This document shows positions 24,124 through 31,627 of a stretch of DNA of 42,991 nt, one piece after another. The number at the start of each line of letters is the position of its first letter. Positions within the stretch are counted from its first letter, which is position 1. Both the position numbers and the translations under genes were made by a program. The stretch is from Gemmatimonadales bacterium (GTDB lineage Bacteria; Gemmatimonadota; Gemmatimonadetes; Palauibacterales; Palauibacteraceae): positions 1 to 42,991 of the forward strand of contig VXQX01000088.1 of assembly GCA_009838765.1 (NCBI GenBank). The letters run 5' to 3'. Below the pieces are notes generated by a model. The model was not told the origin of the DNA. It did no database searches and was given only the letters and a program-made list of their open reading frames with translations.

Positions 24124-25371
24124 TTACGCCAGGGCCTCGACGAAGCGGTCGATCTGCTCCGTCGTGTTGTAGATGTGGGTCGATACACGGATCGCGTTGT
24201 GGCCGTCCCGCTGGTGCTCGTCGATGTGGGACGCGATGCTCGCCTCGAAGTCGCCCACCGCGGCCACCGCGTCGAGGCCCACCTTCTCGAAGATCGTCGA
24301 TCCGGGCGCGCTACGGTCGCGGGCGCCGCTGAGAAGCGTGACGCCGTCCACCTCCGCGAGGCGCGACTTGAGGTGATCCGACAGGTGGCGACAGCGCGCC
24401 TCCACGGCCTCGAGCCCGACCGCCGCGACGAAATCGACCGCCGTCCCGATCGCGGCGCGCACGGGGAACGCCGCGGTGCCCGGCGGGCCGAACTGCGGCT
24501 GTTCCGGCGTGGCATCGGGGGCAAAGGCCGTCCGGATGCGGTCGCGCGCATCGCGCCGCACGCAGAGGAAGCCGGTCCCCGCCGGCGCCAGCATCCACTT
24601 GTGCAGGCTCACGCTGTACGCGTCGCAGCCGAGGGCCGTCACATCGATGGGGAACTGGCCCACCGCCTGAGCGCCGTCCACCAGGCTCGCGAGTCCCCGC
24701 TCGCGCGCGAGCCCGCAGATCGCCTCCACGGGATAGAGGTGTCCGCCGCGGGTGACGTGACAGAATGAAACCGCCCGCGTCCGCGGCGTGATCGCGTCCT
24801 CGAACCGCGCGAGGATCTCCTCCTCCCGGGGCAGGGGGCTGGGGATGAAAACCTCGTTCACGCGAATCCCGTCCCGCGCCTGTCGGAACTCCCACGGACG
24901 GCGGCCCGCCGGGTGTTCCTGGGTCGTGATCAGGACTTCGTCGCCGGGGCTCAGCGCGACCCCGATGCTCTGGAGGTAGAGCGCCTCCGACGCGTTTCGG
25001 GTGAGCGTGAGTTCGTCCGGCCGCACGGAGAACAGGTCGGCGAGTCCGGGCACGACGTGTTCGGCGATCCGGGCGCTCAGCTCCGAACGGCCGCGGGCGG
25101 GAAGCTCGGCCATGGCCCGATACCCCGCGGCGACCGCATCCACGACCTGCCGCGGCGGCATGCCGATGCTCGCGTTGTTCAGGTAGGCCGTGCCGGGTGC
25201 GACGAGGAAGTGCGCGCGGACGTCGTCCCAGTCCGCGTCGTCCGTCCCGGTCGGGGCCCGGAGGGGCGGAAGTTCCGCCGACGATGCCTCCCCATCCCAA
25301 GCCGCGCAGGCGGGGAGGCCGAGGGCCGCGGCGCCGGTCGCCCCGAGGCGGAGCCACTCCCTCCGGTCCAT
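24124..25371 (-). CDS. Tat-exported class V aminotransferase (isopenicillin-N-epimerase-like)
   Basis: 415 residues from ATG 25371, chosen because the protein then opens with a twin-arginine signal (MDRREWLRLG... GLPAC); an upstream ATG at 25419 is possible. The PLP fold is complete: LTRNASEAL, VDGAQAVGQ (Asp232 to the pyridine nitrogen) and SLHKWM (Lys258, Schiff base). Closest in style to CefD-type epimerases and cysteine-desulfurase-like members of the class V group. The Tat signal plus Cys21 implies export as a folded, cofactor-loaded lipoprotein. Substrate unknown. It sits between the small exported protein gene and NIPSNAP, with 35-bp gaps. Confidence 0.85.
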   Translation of the reverse strand: MDRREWLRLGATGAAALGLPACAAWDGEASSAELPPLRAPTGTDDADWDDVRAHFLVAPGTAYLNNASIGMPPRQVVDAVAAGYRAMAELPARGRSELSARIAEHVVPGLADLFSVRPDELTLTRNASEALYLQSIGVALSPGDEVLITTQEHPAGRRPWEFRQARDGIRVNEVFIPSPLPREEEILARFEDAITPRTRAVSFCHVTRGGHLYPVEAICGLARERGLASLVDGAQAVGQFPIDVTALGCDAYSVSLHKWMLAPAGTGFLCVRRDARDRIRTAFAPDATPEQPQFGPPGTAAFPVRAAIGTAVDFVAAVGLEAVEARCRHLSDHLKSRLAEVDGVTLLSGARDRSAPGSTIFEKVGLDAVAAVGDFEASIASHIDEHQRDGHNAIRVSTHIYNTTEQIDRFVEALA

Positions 25372-25406
25372 CGGTCCATGGCGGTCGTCTTCGGTGCTCG
25401 CACCCG

Positions 25407-25904
25407 TCACGGGCAGCACGCGGAACTGCGGGTGAACGACATCGAGTTCCCGCTGGGGAAGCGCAGCGTCAACGCCTCGCCGTCGATCTCGACGCCGGTC
25501 GGTTCGAGCGGTCCGTCTCCAGCCCGCGCGGACATCGCAAGCGGGCTCGCCGGCAGTCCCGCCATCGTGCGCCCGTACGAGAGGTGGTGAAGGTGCTCGA
25601 AGGTGAGCGTCTCTCCGTCAAAGGTGTAGCGTCCGCCTTCGCCGGATCCGCGCCGGGGCTCGCCGCCGTCCATGACGAAGAAGAGGACCTGCCACTCACC
25701 GTCCGTGAAGATGATGCGCCCGCGGACCGGATGCCGCGCGCCGGTCGAGAGGATGTATTCGTTCGCGGCCCAGGCCCCCGCGAGGGCGTCGGCCTGCGGC
25801 GATGGCGCCTCTCCGGCGTCGGGTCGCGGAGAACCGAGGAGACTCCCGGCCAGCGTGGCCAGGCACAGGGCGGAGCCGAGGAGGCCAGAGGGGGATGTGG
25901 ACAT
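25407..25904 (-). CDS. Small exported lipocalin-like protein
   Basis: About 165 residues from ATG 25904, with GGAG nine bases upstream; ATG 25913 is the alternative. Signal peptide to about residue 24. The mature part begins LAGAWAANEYI and alternates short beta strands (RGRIIFTDGEWQVLFFV, GRYTFDGETLTFEH), ending in LTLRFPSGNSMSFTRS, which suggests a calycin/lipocalin-like barrel. I do not recognise a named family. It is the first gene of a three-gene minus-strand operon with the aminotransferase and NIPSNAP. Confidence 0.65.
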   Translation of the reverse strand: MSTSPSGLLGSALCLATLAGSLLGSPRPDAGEAPSPQADALAGAWAANEYILSTGARHPVRGRIIFTDGEWQVLFFVMDGGEPRRGSGEGGRYTFDGETLTFEHLHHLSYGRTMAGLPASPLAMSARAGDGPLEPTGVEIDGEALTLRFPSGNSMSFTRSSACCP

Positions 25905-26084
25905 AGGCTGCATCTCCGGGTCGCCGGGGATCGTTGGCCCCGCAACGTGACGCGGCCCGTCGCGAGCGACAAGCGGCGGCCCGCCGGCCACGGACCGCCG
26001 GGGTCGCCCGGCCTCCGCCATCCCCGTACCGTGAGGTCGGCGGCCGGAAGACCGGAGGCGCAACCGAATCGAGAGGGTCGAACG

Positions 26085-27005
26085 ATGCGAACAGAGCGGC
26101 GAGCGTGGAGCGTGGTCCGTGGACTCCCGACCGTGGCGGCGGCGGCTGTCGGGGCCGCGTCGATGGCTCCGGCGGAGGCCCGAGCCCAGGAGGTCGGCCC
26201 GCCGAACGGGTCGCTCGTCGTCGTGGGCGGCGCCATGCGGAGTCCGGAGATCGCGAACCGCTTCGTGCAACTCGCCGGCGGGACGGACGCCCGGATCGTC
26301 GTCATCCCGACGGCAGGCGGGGCCGAGTCCTACGGGCCGTCCTTCGGGGGCGTGAGGCCCTTCCAGGCGGCGGGGGTCCGGCACCTCACCGTCCGCCACA
26401 CGAACGACCGGGACGAGGCGAACAGCGAAGCCTTCGTGGCCGCGATCCGGGAGGCGACCGGCGTCTGGTTCACGGGCGGGCGCCAGTGGCGTCTGGTCGA
26501 TTCGTATGCGGGGACGCGCACGGAGGACGAGTTGTGGGCCCTCCTCGAACGCGGCGGCGTGATCGGCGGCTCGTCCGCCGGTGCAACGATCCAGGGGTCG
26601 TACCTCGCCCGCGGCGACACGGCGACGAACACGATCATGATGGGGAGTCACGAAGAGGGGTTCGGCTTCCTCCGCAACACCGCCGTCGACCAGCACCTCC
26701 TCTACAGGAACCGGCACTTCGACCTGCTGGAGATCATCGAAGCCCGGCCCGAACTCCTCGGCATCGGGATCGACGAGAACACCGCGATCGTCGTGCAGGG
26801 CGACCGCTTCGAGGTCATCGGCGAGTCGTACGTCGTCATCTACGACAACCAGCGCACGCTCGACAGCGGCGGCCGGTTCTACTTCCTCGCCCCGGGCGAC
26901 CAGTACGACATGGCGGAGCGCCAGGCCTACCGTCCGGCCGGCACCCTGGCGCCGCTCGGACGCGTCGAGCGGCGTCCCTGGCCGCCGAGCCGGCGGGAGC
27001 GCTGA
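26085..27005 (+). CDS. Exported cyanophycinase-like S51 peptidase
   Basis: 306 residues; ATG 26085 follows GAGAGGG. Signal peptide to about residue 35 (ARAQ). The S51 fold is clear: GSLVVVGGAM, IVVIPTAGGAE, VWFTGGRQWRL and VIGGSSAGATIQG with the nucleophile Ser164, then GFGFLRNTAVDQH and ENTAIVV. Cyanophycinases split the Asp-Arg polymer into dipeptides; the exported members in heterotrophs would use it as food. Specificity for cyanophycin is inferred from the family. An MFS gene follows after 62 bp. Confidence 0.87.
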   Translation: MRTERRAWSVVRGLPTVAAAAVGAASMAPAEARAQEVGPPNGSLVVVGGAMRSPEIANRFVQLAGGTDARIVVIPTAGGAESYGPSFGGVRPFQAAGVRHLTVRHTNDRDEANSEAFVAAIREATGVWFTGGRQWRLVDSYAGTRTEDELWALLERGGVIGGSSAGATIQGSYLARGDTATNTIMMGSHEEGFGFLRNTAVDQHLLYRNRHFDLLEIIEARPELLGIGIDENTAIVVQGDRFEVIGESYVVIYDNQRTLDSGGRFYFLAPGDQYDMAERQAYRPAGTLAPLGRVERRPWPPSRRER

Positions 27006-27067
27006 CCGGTCGTTTCCGCGGCTGACCGCCCGAAACGCTTGCCGACCCTCGTCCGGACGGGAGTCCG

Positions 27068-28336
27068 GTGAGGCGAGGGCTCGTCCTCGTCGCGCTCATC
27101 GCGGCGGGGGAGGGCGTCTTCCTCCTTCCCTTCGTCCTCGCGCGCGTCTTCCGCCCGACGCTGCTCGACGCGTTCGGCATCACCAACCTCGAACTGGGGA
27201 CCGCCTTCTCGCTGTACGGGATCGTGGCGATGGCGGCCTACTTCGCCGGCGGCCCGCTCGCGGACCGGTTCTCGGCCCGGCGGCTCATGGCGCTCGCGCT
27301 GCTCACGACCGGACTCGGCGGGCTCGTACTGGCCGACTTTCCTCCGCCACGGACGATGAACCTGCTGTGGGCCTTCTGGGGGATGACGACGGTCCTCCTC
27401 TTCTGGGCCGCGATGATCCGGGCCGCGCGGGAGTGGGGCGGACAGTCGGCCCAGGGCCGCGCCTACGGCTTCCTCGACGGGGGTCGGGGTCTCCTGGCGG
27501 CGCTCGTCGCGACGCTCTCGGTGGCGGTCTTCGCCTGGCTCCTGCCGGGCGAGGCGTCGGCGGCCACGCCCGAGGAGCGGGCCGCGGCCTTCCGCGGGGT
27601 GATCCGGGTCTTCACCGGCATCACCCTCGCCAGCGCCGTCTTCGTGTGGCTCGTCGTGCCCGACAGCACGCCGGGCGCCGACACCGACGACCGCCCGAAA
27701 CTGTCGCTGGAGGGGGTGCGAGCCGCGTGCCGCATGCCGGTCGTGTGGCTTCAGGCCGTCATCATCATCTGCGCCTACACGGGGTACAAGGCCACGGACG
27801 ACTTCTCGCTCCTGTCCCGGGACGCGCTCGGCTTCAACGACATCCAGGCCTCCGGAATCGGCACGCTCTCGTTCTGGATTCGCGCCGCGGCGGCCATCGC
27901 GGCCGGCTTCCTCGGAGACCGGATCGACGCCTCCCGCGTCATCGTGTGGGGCTTCGCGATCCTCATCGGCGGCTGCCTGCTCATCGCCTCCGGCGTCCTC
28001 GTGCCCGGGCCGGCCTGGATGCTCATCGCCACCATCGTGACCGCCAGCGTCGGCATCTACGCGCTGCGCGGCGTCTACTTCGCCCTGCTGGCCGAGGGCG
28101 CCGTGCCCCTCGCCTACACCGGGAGCGCGGCCGGCCTCGTCTCCGTGCTCGGCTTCACCCCCGACGTGTTCATGGGGCCGCTGATGGGCGTCCTGCTCGA
28201 CAACTCGCCGGGTCTCCCCGGCCACCAGCACGTGTTCGCGGTCGTCGCCGGCTTCGGCGCCATCGGCCTGCTCGCCGCGCTCGCCTTCCGCCGCGTGACC
28301 CGCGACTCTACGCCGCAGGACGGCGAGGTTCGCTGA
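27068..28336 (+). CDS. MFS transporter
   Basis: 422 residues from GTG 27068 (GGGAG five bases upstream). About twelve hydrophobic segments in two halves; the loop between helices 2 and 3 reads GGPLADRFSARRLM, a standard MFS motif A, with GFLGDRIDASRVI as its C-half counterpart. The substrate cannot be told. Its place after cyanophycinase would fit import of an amino acid or dipeptide product, but this is only contextual. Confidence 0.88.
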   Translation: MRRGLVLVALIAAGEGVFLLPFVLARVFRPTLLDAFGITNLELGTAFSLYGIVAMAAYFAGGPLADRFSARRLMALALLTTGLGGLVLADFPPPRTMNLLWAFWGMTTVLLFWAAMIRAAREWGGQSAQGRAYGFLDGGRGLLAALVATLSVAVFAWLLPGEASAATPEERAAAFRGVIRVFTGITLASAVFVWLVVPDSTPGADTDDRPKLSLEGVRAACRMPVVWLQAVIIICAYTGYKATDDFSLLSRDALGFNDIQASGIGTLSFWIRAAAAIAAGFLGDRIDASRVIVWGFAILIGGCLLIASGVLVPGPAWMLIATIVTASVGIYALRGVYFALLAEGAVPLAYTGSAAGLVSVLGFTPDVFMGPLMGVLLDNSPGLPGHQHVFAVVAGFGAIGLLAALAFRRVTRDSTPQDGEVR

Positions 28337-28364
28337 AGGAGACCCGCATCGAGATCACGGTGCC

Positions 28365-28400
28365 TTGACAGTAATGTGACTGGTCATTCATGCTAGTCAC
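28365..28400 (+). promoter_or_regulatory. Promoter and operator of the toxin-antitoxin pair, leaderless
   Basis: A consensus -35 TTGACA lies at 28365-28370; the best -10 is CATGCT at 28389-28394 (18-bp spacer), placing transcript start at or next to the ATG 28401. No ribosome site precedes that ATG. GTGACTGG (28376-28383) and CTAGTCAC (28393-28400) form an inverted repeat spanning the promoter, the expected binding site for the antitoxin. Confidence 0.6.
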
Positions 28401-28652
28401 ATGCAAACGATCAACGCATCCGATTTCAAGGCCCGCTGCCTCGCCATCCTCGACCGCGTCAGCGAAACGGGGGAACGCGTCGTCATCCTCAAGCGAGGCA
28501 GGCCCGTGGCCGAACTGTGGCCTCCGACGCAAGGGCGGGCCGAACACCCGCAAACGGAATTGAAGGGAACCGTGACCGTCGTCGGCGACATCGTGGGGCC
28601 GGCCGTTCCGGAAGACCACTGGGAGAGTCTCGGTCATGACGGCGCTGCTTGA
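28401..28652 (+). CDS. Phd/YefM-family antitoxin
   Basis: 83 residues. MQTINASDFKARCLAILDRV followed by GERVVILKRGRPVAELWP is the classic Phd/YefM DNA-binding fold. The C-terminal part (about 45-83) is loosely structured and would wrap the toxin. Antitoxins of this type repress their own promoter; the inverted repeat just upstream fits. It overlaps the toxin gene by 17 bases. Confidence 0.92.
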   Translation: MQTINASDFKARCLAILDRVSETGERVVILKRGRPVAELWPPTQGRAEHPQTELKGTVTVVGDIVGPAVPEDHWESLGHDGAA

Positions 28653-29034
28653 CACGCACGTCCTGATCTGGTGGCTGAACGACGTATCGAGACTGTCCCC
28701 GCGCCAGCGGCGAGTCGTCAGCTCCGCGCACGCCGAGTCGCCGTTGCTCGTATCGGACATCTCGCTCTGGGAAGTGGCGATGCTCCAGGATCTTGGCCGA
28801 ATCCAGCTCGCCATCCCGTTGCGCGAGTGGCTGGAGAAAGCGGTGGCTCCGCCTCTCGTCAGGCGGCAGGGGATCTCTCCCGCCATCGCCACGGAACTCT
28901 CGGCCCTGCCCGCTTCCTTCCACGGGGACCCGGCCGACCGGATCCTCGTCGCGACAGCACGAGTATTGGGCGCCAAGCTGTTGACCCACGACCGCAGGAT
29001 CGTCGAAGCGGACTTCGTGGAGACCGTCTCATGA
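28636..29034 (+). CDS. vapC: VapC-type PIN-domain toxin
   Basis: 132 residues from ATG 28636, with GGGAGAG upstream. The PIN fold has its acidic cluster: Asp6 (LLDTHV), Glu46 (SLWEVAM), Asp98 (HGDPADRI) and Asp119 (THDRR). These coordinate magnesium for RNA cleavage; VapC toxins typically cut tRNA or rRNA. All residues are intact, so it should be active. The start overlaps the antitoxin end by 17 bases, the usual translational coupling. Confidence 0.93.
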   Translation: MTALLDTHVLIWWLNDVSRLSPRQRRVVSSAHAESPLLVSDISLWEVAMLQDLGRIQLAIPLREWLEKAVAPPLVRRQGISPAIATELSALPASFHGDPADRILVATARVLGAKLLTHDRRIVEADFVETVS

Positions 29035-29042
29035 TTTGCAGA

Positions 29043-29101
29043 CCGTGGCAAAACCCCGCGTGATGCAGCGCCGCTCAAACACAGCGGGGCTTTCGCCACG
29101 G
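29043..29101. terminator. Long imperfect hairpin between convergent genes
   Basis: Arms at 29043-29059 and 29084-29101 pair through CCGTGGC, AAA and CCCCGC with GCGGGG, TTT and GCCACGG, one mismatch or bulge between the blocks; the loop is 24 bases. It separates the toxin gene (+) and the surface protein gene (-) and could end transcription both ways. There is no terminal U-run outside the stem. Confidence 0.55.
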
Positions 29102-29105
29102 CCTG

Positions 29106-31565
29106 CTAGGGCACGAGAGCGGGCTCCCGCTTCCTGAGCACGAACAGACCCTCGCGCATGCTCGACACGATGATGTTCCCGGAAGGGAAGAACGGGTAGT
29201 TGCTCCAGGATCCCGCGAAGCCCGGCGCGTCCGGGCTCCCCGGCACCGTGTCGAAGAAGCCGGCCGGCACCGGGTTCTCGGGGTCGGAGATGTCGAAGAT
29301 CCGGAGTCCGCTCACGTAGTTCGACTGGTACATGAGGTTGTCGCGGATATAGAGGTTGTGGTCCGACGCCGCGTTGTCCTGCACGAACTCCCGCACGAGC
29401 ACCGGATCGTCCAGATCCGCCACGTCCCACACGAGCGTCCGCGTCCCGGTCGTCCCGCCCGACAGCTCGTCGAGTTCGTCGTTCAGGTAGAAGTAGCGCT
29501 GGTCCTCCGACAGCCACCCCTGGTGGGAGTAGGCCACGTTCGGGTAGGCAGCGTTCGAGATCGGCGTCGGGTTGTCCTTGTCGGTGACATCTCCGATGCC
29601 GAGCTTCGTCGCGCTCGCGTTGAAGCACACCTCCCTGCCGACGTGATCCTCGTCGGGACCCTCGTAGATCACGCACTGCGCGTCGTGCGTGTAGCCGCCC
29701 GATCCGGCGTTCCCCGTCTCGGGGTCCGCGAAACAGCCGGCGAAGGTCGGGTTCCGGGGGTCGCGGATGTCGACCATGTGCAGCGCGCCGCCGCACGTCT
29801 CGCCGCCGCCGCTGCCGCCCACGACGTAGGCGAAGCCCGACGCCTCGTTGATGACGACGTTGTGCGCGGAGGCGAACTCGGCGTAGTGCGCGTCCTCGTC
29901 GAACTCCACCGGGGGACCGGTCACGTCCCGCAGCCGCGTGAGGTCGAAGACCTGCATCCCGTGTTCGCCCGCGTTGTCCGCCACGATGAAGGCGTGGTCG
30001 GCATGGACCTTCATGTCGCGCCACAGGTTGGGCATCGCGCCCTCGGTGAGGGGGAGGTTCCCGAGATAGACGGGATTCCCGGCGTCCGTCACGTCGATGA
30101 AGGAGGTTCCGTCGAACCGCCCCAGGATCGCGTATTCGCGGCCCGTCTGCGGATCCACCCAGCCCCAGATGTCGCTGACCATGATCCCGCGCCCACCTCC
30201 GACATCCCGAGCCGGGAGGAAGGAGACGAGATCCACTTCGGAGCAGTCGAAGCCGGCGACCGTGCCATCGTCGGAGCATCGCATCTCCTCGCCCCGGACG
30301 GCGGCCAGACCCAGGCTGGTCTCGTGGATGGGAGCGGCCTCGCTCCACGCGCCGCCCGCGTCGCGCTCGAATACGAAGCCGATGCCCTCGAAGAACTCCG
30401 AACCGGGGGCGCCGACCACCGCGAAGCCGTCGCCTCCGGCCACCGCGTTGCCCATGAAGCCCATGAGCCCCCGGGTTTCGGCCTCCAGCACCGTCTCCTC
30501 GGTCCACGCGCCGTCGTCCCCCGCGCGGAGGACGTGTGCGGCGCCCGAGAAGGCGTTCGTGCCCGGCGCTCCGGCCACGAGCCGCCCTCCCGCCCCGGCG
30601 AGGGCATAGCCGAAGAAGGCCGCCGGAGACGGCGACGCGGCCCCGATCTGCCCGGTCTGGGACCACGCCCCATCGTCGTCCGCCGCGAAGCGGAAGACCG
30701 CGCCCTGCGCCTGGTTGGCGAGCGGAGAGCCGAGGTATGCCTCACCGCCCATGAGCACCGCGGACAGGCCGGCCACCATGCCGCCGGCCGGGGCCAGCCG
30801 GGCGACCTCATCCCATTCGGTCCCGCTGCGGCGGAACACGTAACCGGCCCCCGCCTGCGGTGGCGCGGGCGGCGTGAACTGGCTGAGCGCGAACGGCCCG
30901 GGCGCGCCTACGAGCGCCAGGTCGCCCTCCACGCTGACGGCCGCCCCGAACCGGGCGTCCGCCGGGGCATCGGACCCGGTGAGTTCGACGGACGTCAGGC
31001 CCATGTCCGACTGGACGTAGGCGAAGGCCGAACCCCCGGCGCCGCGCCCCGGCGCGCCGATGACGCCGAACTGCCCGCCGGCCCCCACGGCCACGGAGGA
31101 CCCGAAGGCATCGCCCGGCATCGCGTCCGGCGCCTCCAGCCGCTCCCGGGAAGTCCACATGGTGCCCTCGCGGATGAAAACGTACGCGGCCCCCCGGCTC
31201 TGGTTCTCCTTCGGGGCGCCCACCACGAGAATGTCGCCCTCGACGGCGAGCGCCTCCCCGAAACCGTCTCCGTACACGCCGCTCGGCGCCGGTATGGCGG
31301 CGACCTCCATCCAGCCGTCCGCGCCGCGCCGGAATACATGCACGCTGCCGGGTTCGGAGCCCGGCATGGGGAACGCCGCGAACTCGCCCGGCCGCGAGAC
31401 GAAGATCTCGTCCCCGGAGACCGCGGCCGCCGCGCCGAAGCCGATGATCGGAGCCCCGGCGGCATGGTTCAGGCCGCCCGCATGAGTCTGCGCCGCCCCC
31501 GGGGCCGCCAACGCGGCAACGAGGAGGGCGACGGAACCGGAAAAAGCGAAGTTACGTGGTCGCAT
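29106..31565 (-). CDS. Choice-of-anchor-B surface protein with FG-GAP-like and LVIVD repeats
   Basis: 819 residues; ATG 31565 has GGGAG eight bases upstream. Signal peptide to about residue 24. Residues about 30-420 are beta-propeller repeats of the FG-GAP type, with a recurring ...FG-A(V/L)AV-GD---VGAP unit. From about 430 the LVIVD-type repeats begin (DVTDAGNPVYLGNLPL, DIRDPRNPTFAGCF, DISDPENPVPAGFFDT), and the end, FAGSWSNYPFFPSGNIIVSS, is the choice-of-anchor-B signature. It is probably a large surface or extracellular adhesion/binding protein. It lies 62 bp downstream of the TonB receptor on the same strand, suggesting a joint substrate. Confidence 0.85.
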   Translation of the reverse strand: MRPRNFAFSGSVALLVAALAAPGAAQTHAGGLNHAAGAPIIGFGAAAAVSGDEIFVSRPGEFAAFPMPGSEPGSVHVFRRGADGWMEVAAIPAPSGVYGDGFGEALAVEGDILVVGAPKENQSRGAAYVFIREGTMWTSRERLEAPDAMPGDAFGSSVAVGAGGQFGVIGAPGRGAGGSAFAYVQSDMGLTSVELTGSDAPADARFGAAVSVEGDLALVGAPGPFALSQFTPPAPPQAGAGYVFRRSGTEWDEVARLAPAGGMVAGLSAVLMGGEAYLGSPLANQAQGAVFRFAADDDGAWSQTGQIGAASPSPAAFFGYALAGAGGRLVAGAPGTNAFSGAAHVLRAGDDGAWTEETVLEAETRGLMGFMGNAVAGGDGFAVVGAPGSEFFEGIGFVFERDAGGAWSEAAPIHETSLGLAAVRGEEMRCSDDGTVAGFDCSEVDLVSFLPARDVGGGRGIMVSDIWGWVDPQTGREYAILGRFDGTSFIDVTDAGNPVYLGNLPLTEGAMPNLWRDMKVHADHAFIVADNAGEHGMQVFDLTRLRDVTGPPVEFDEDAHYAEFASAHNVVINEASGFAYVVGGSGGGETCGGALHMVDIRDPRNPTFAGCFADPETGNAGSGGYTHDAQCVIYEGPDEDHVGREVCFNASATKLGIGDVTDKDNPTPISNAAYPNVAYSHQGWLSEDQRYFYLNDELDELSGGTTGTRTLVWDVADLDDPVLVREFVQDNAASDHNLYIRDNLMYQSNYVSGLRIFDISDPENPVPAGFFDTVPGSPDAPGFAGSWSNYPFFPSGNIIVSSMREGLFVLRKREPALVP

Positions 31566-31627
31566 GTTACGGACTCCCATGGTCATGTAAGAGGGTCGAG
31601 CGCCGGAACGTATCTCCGCTCACGCGC

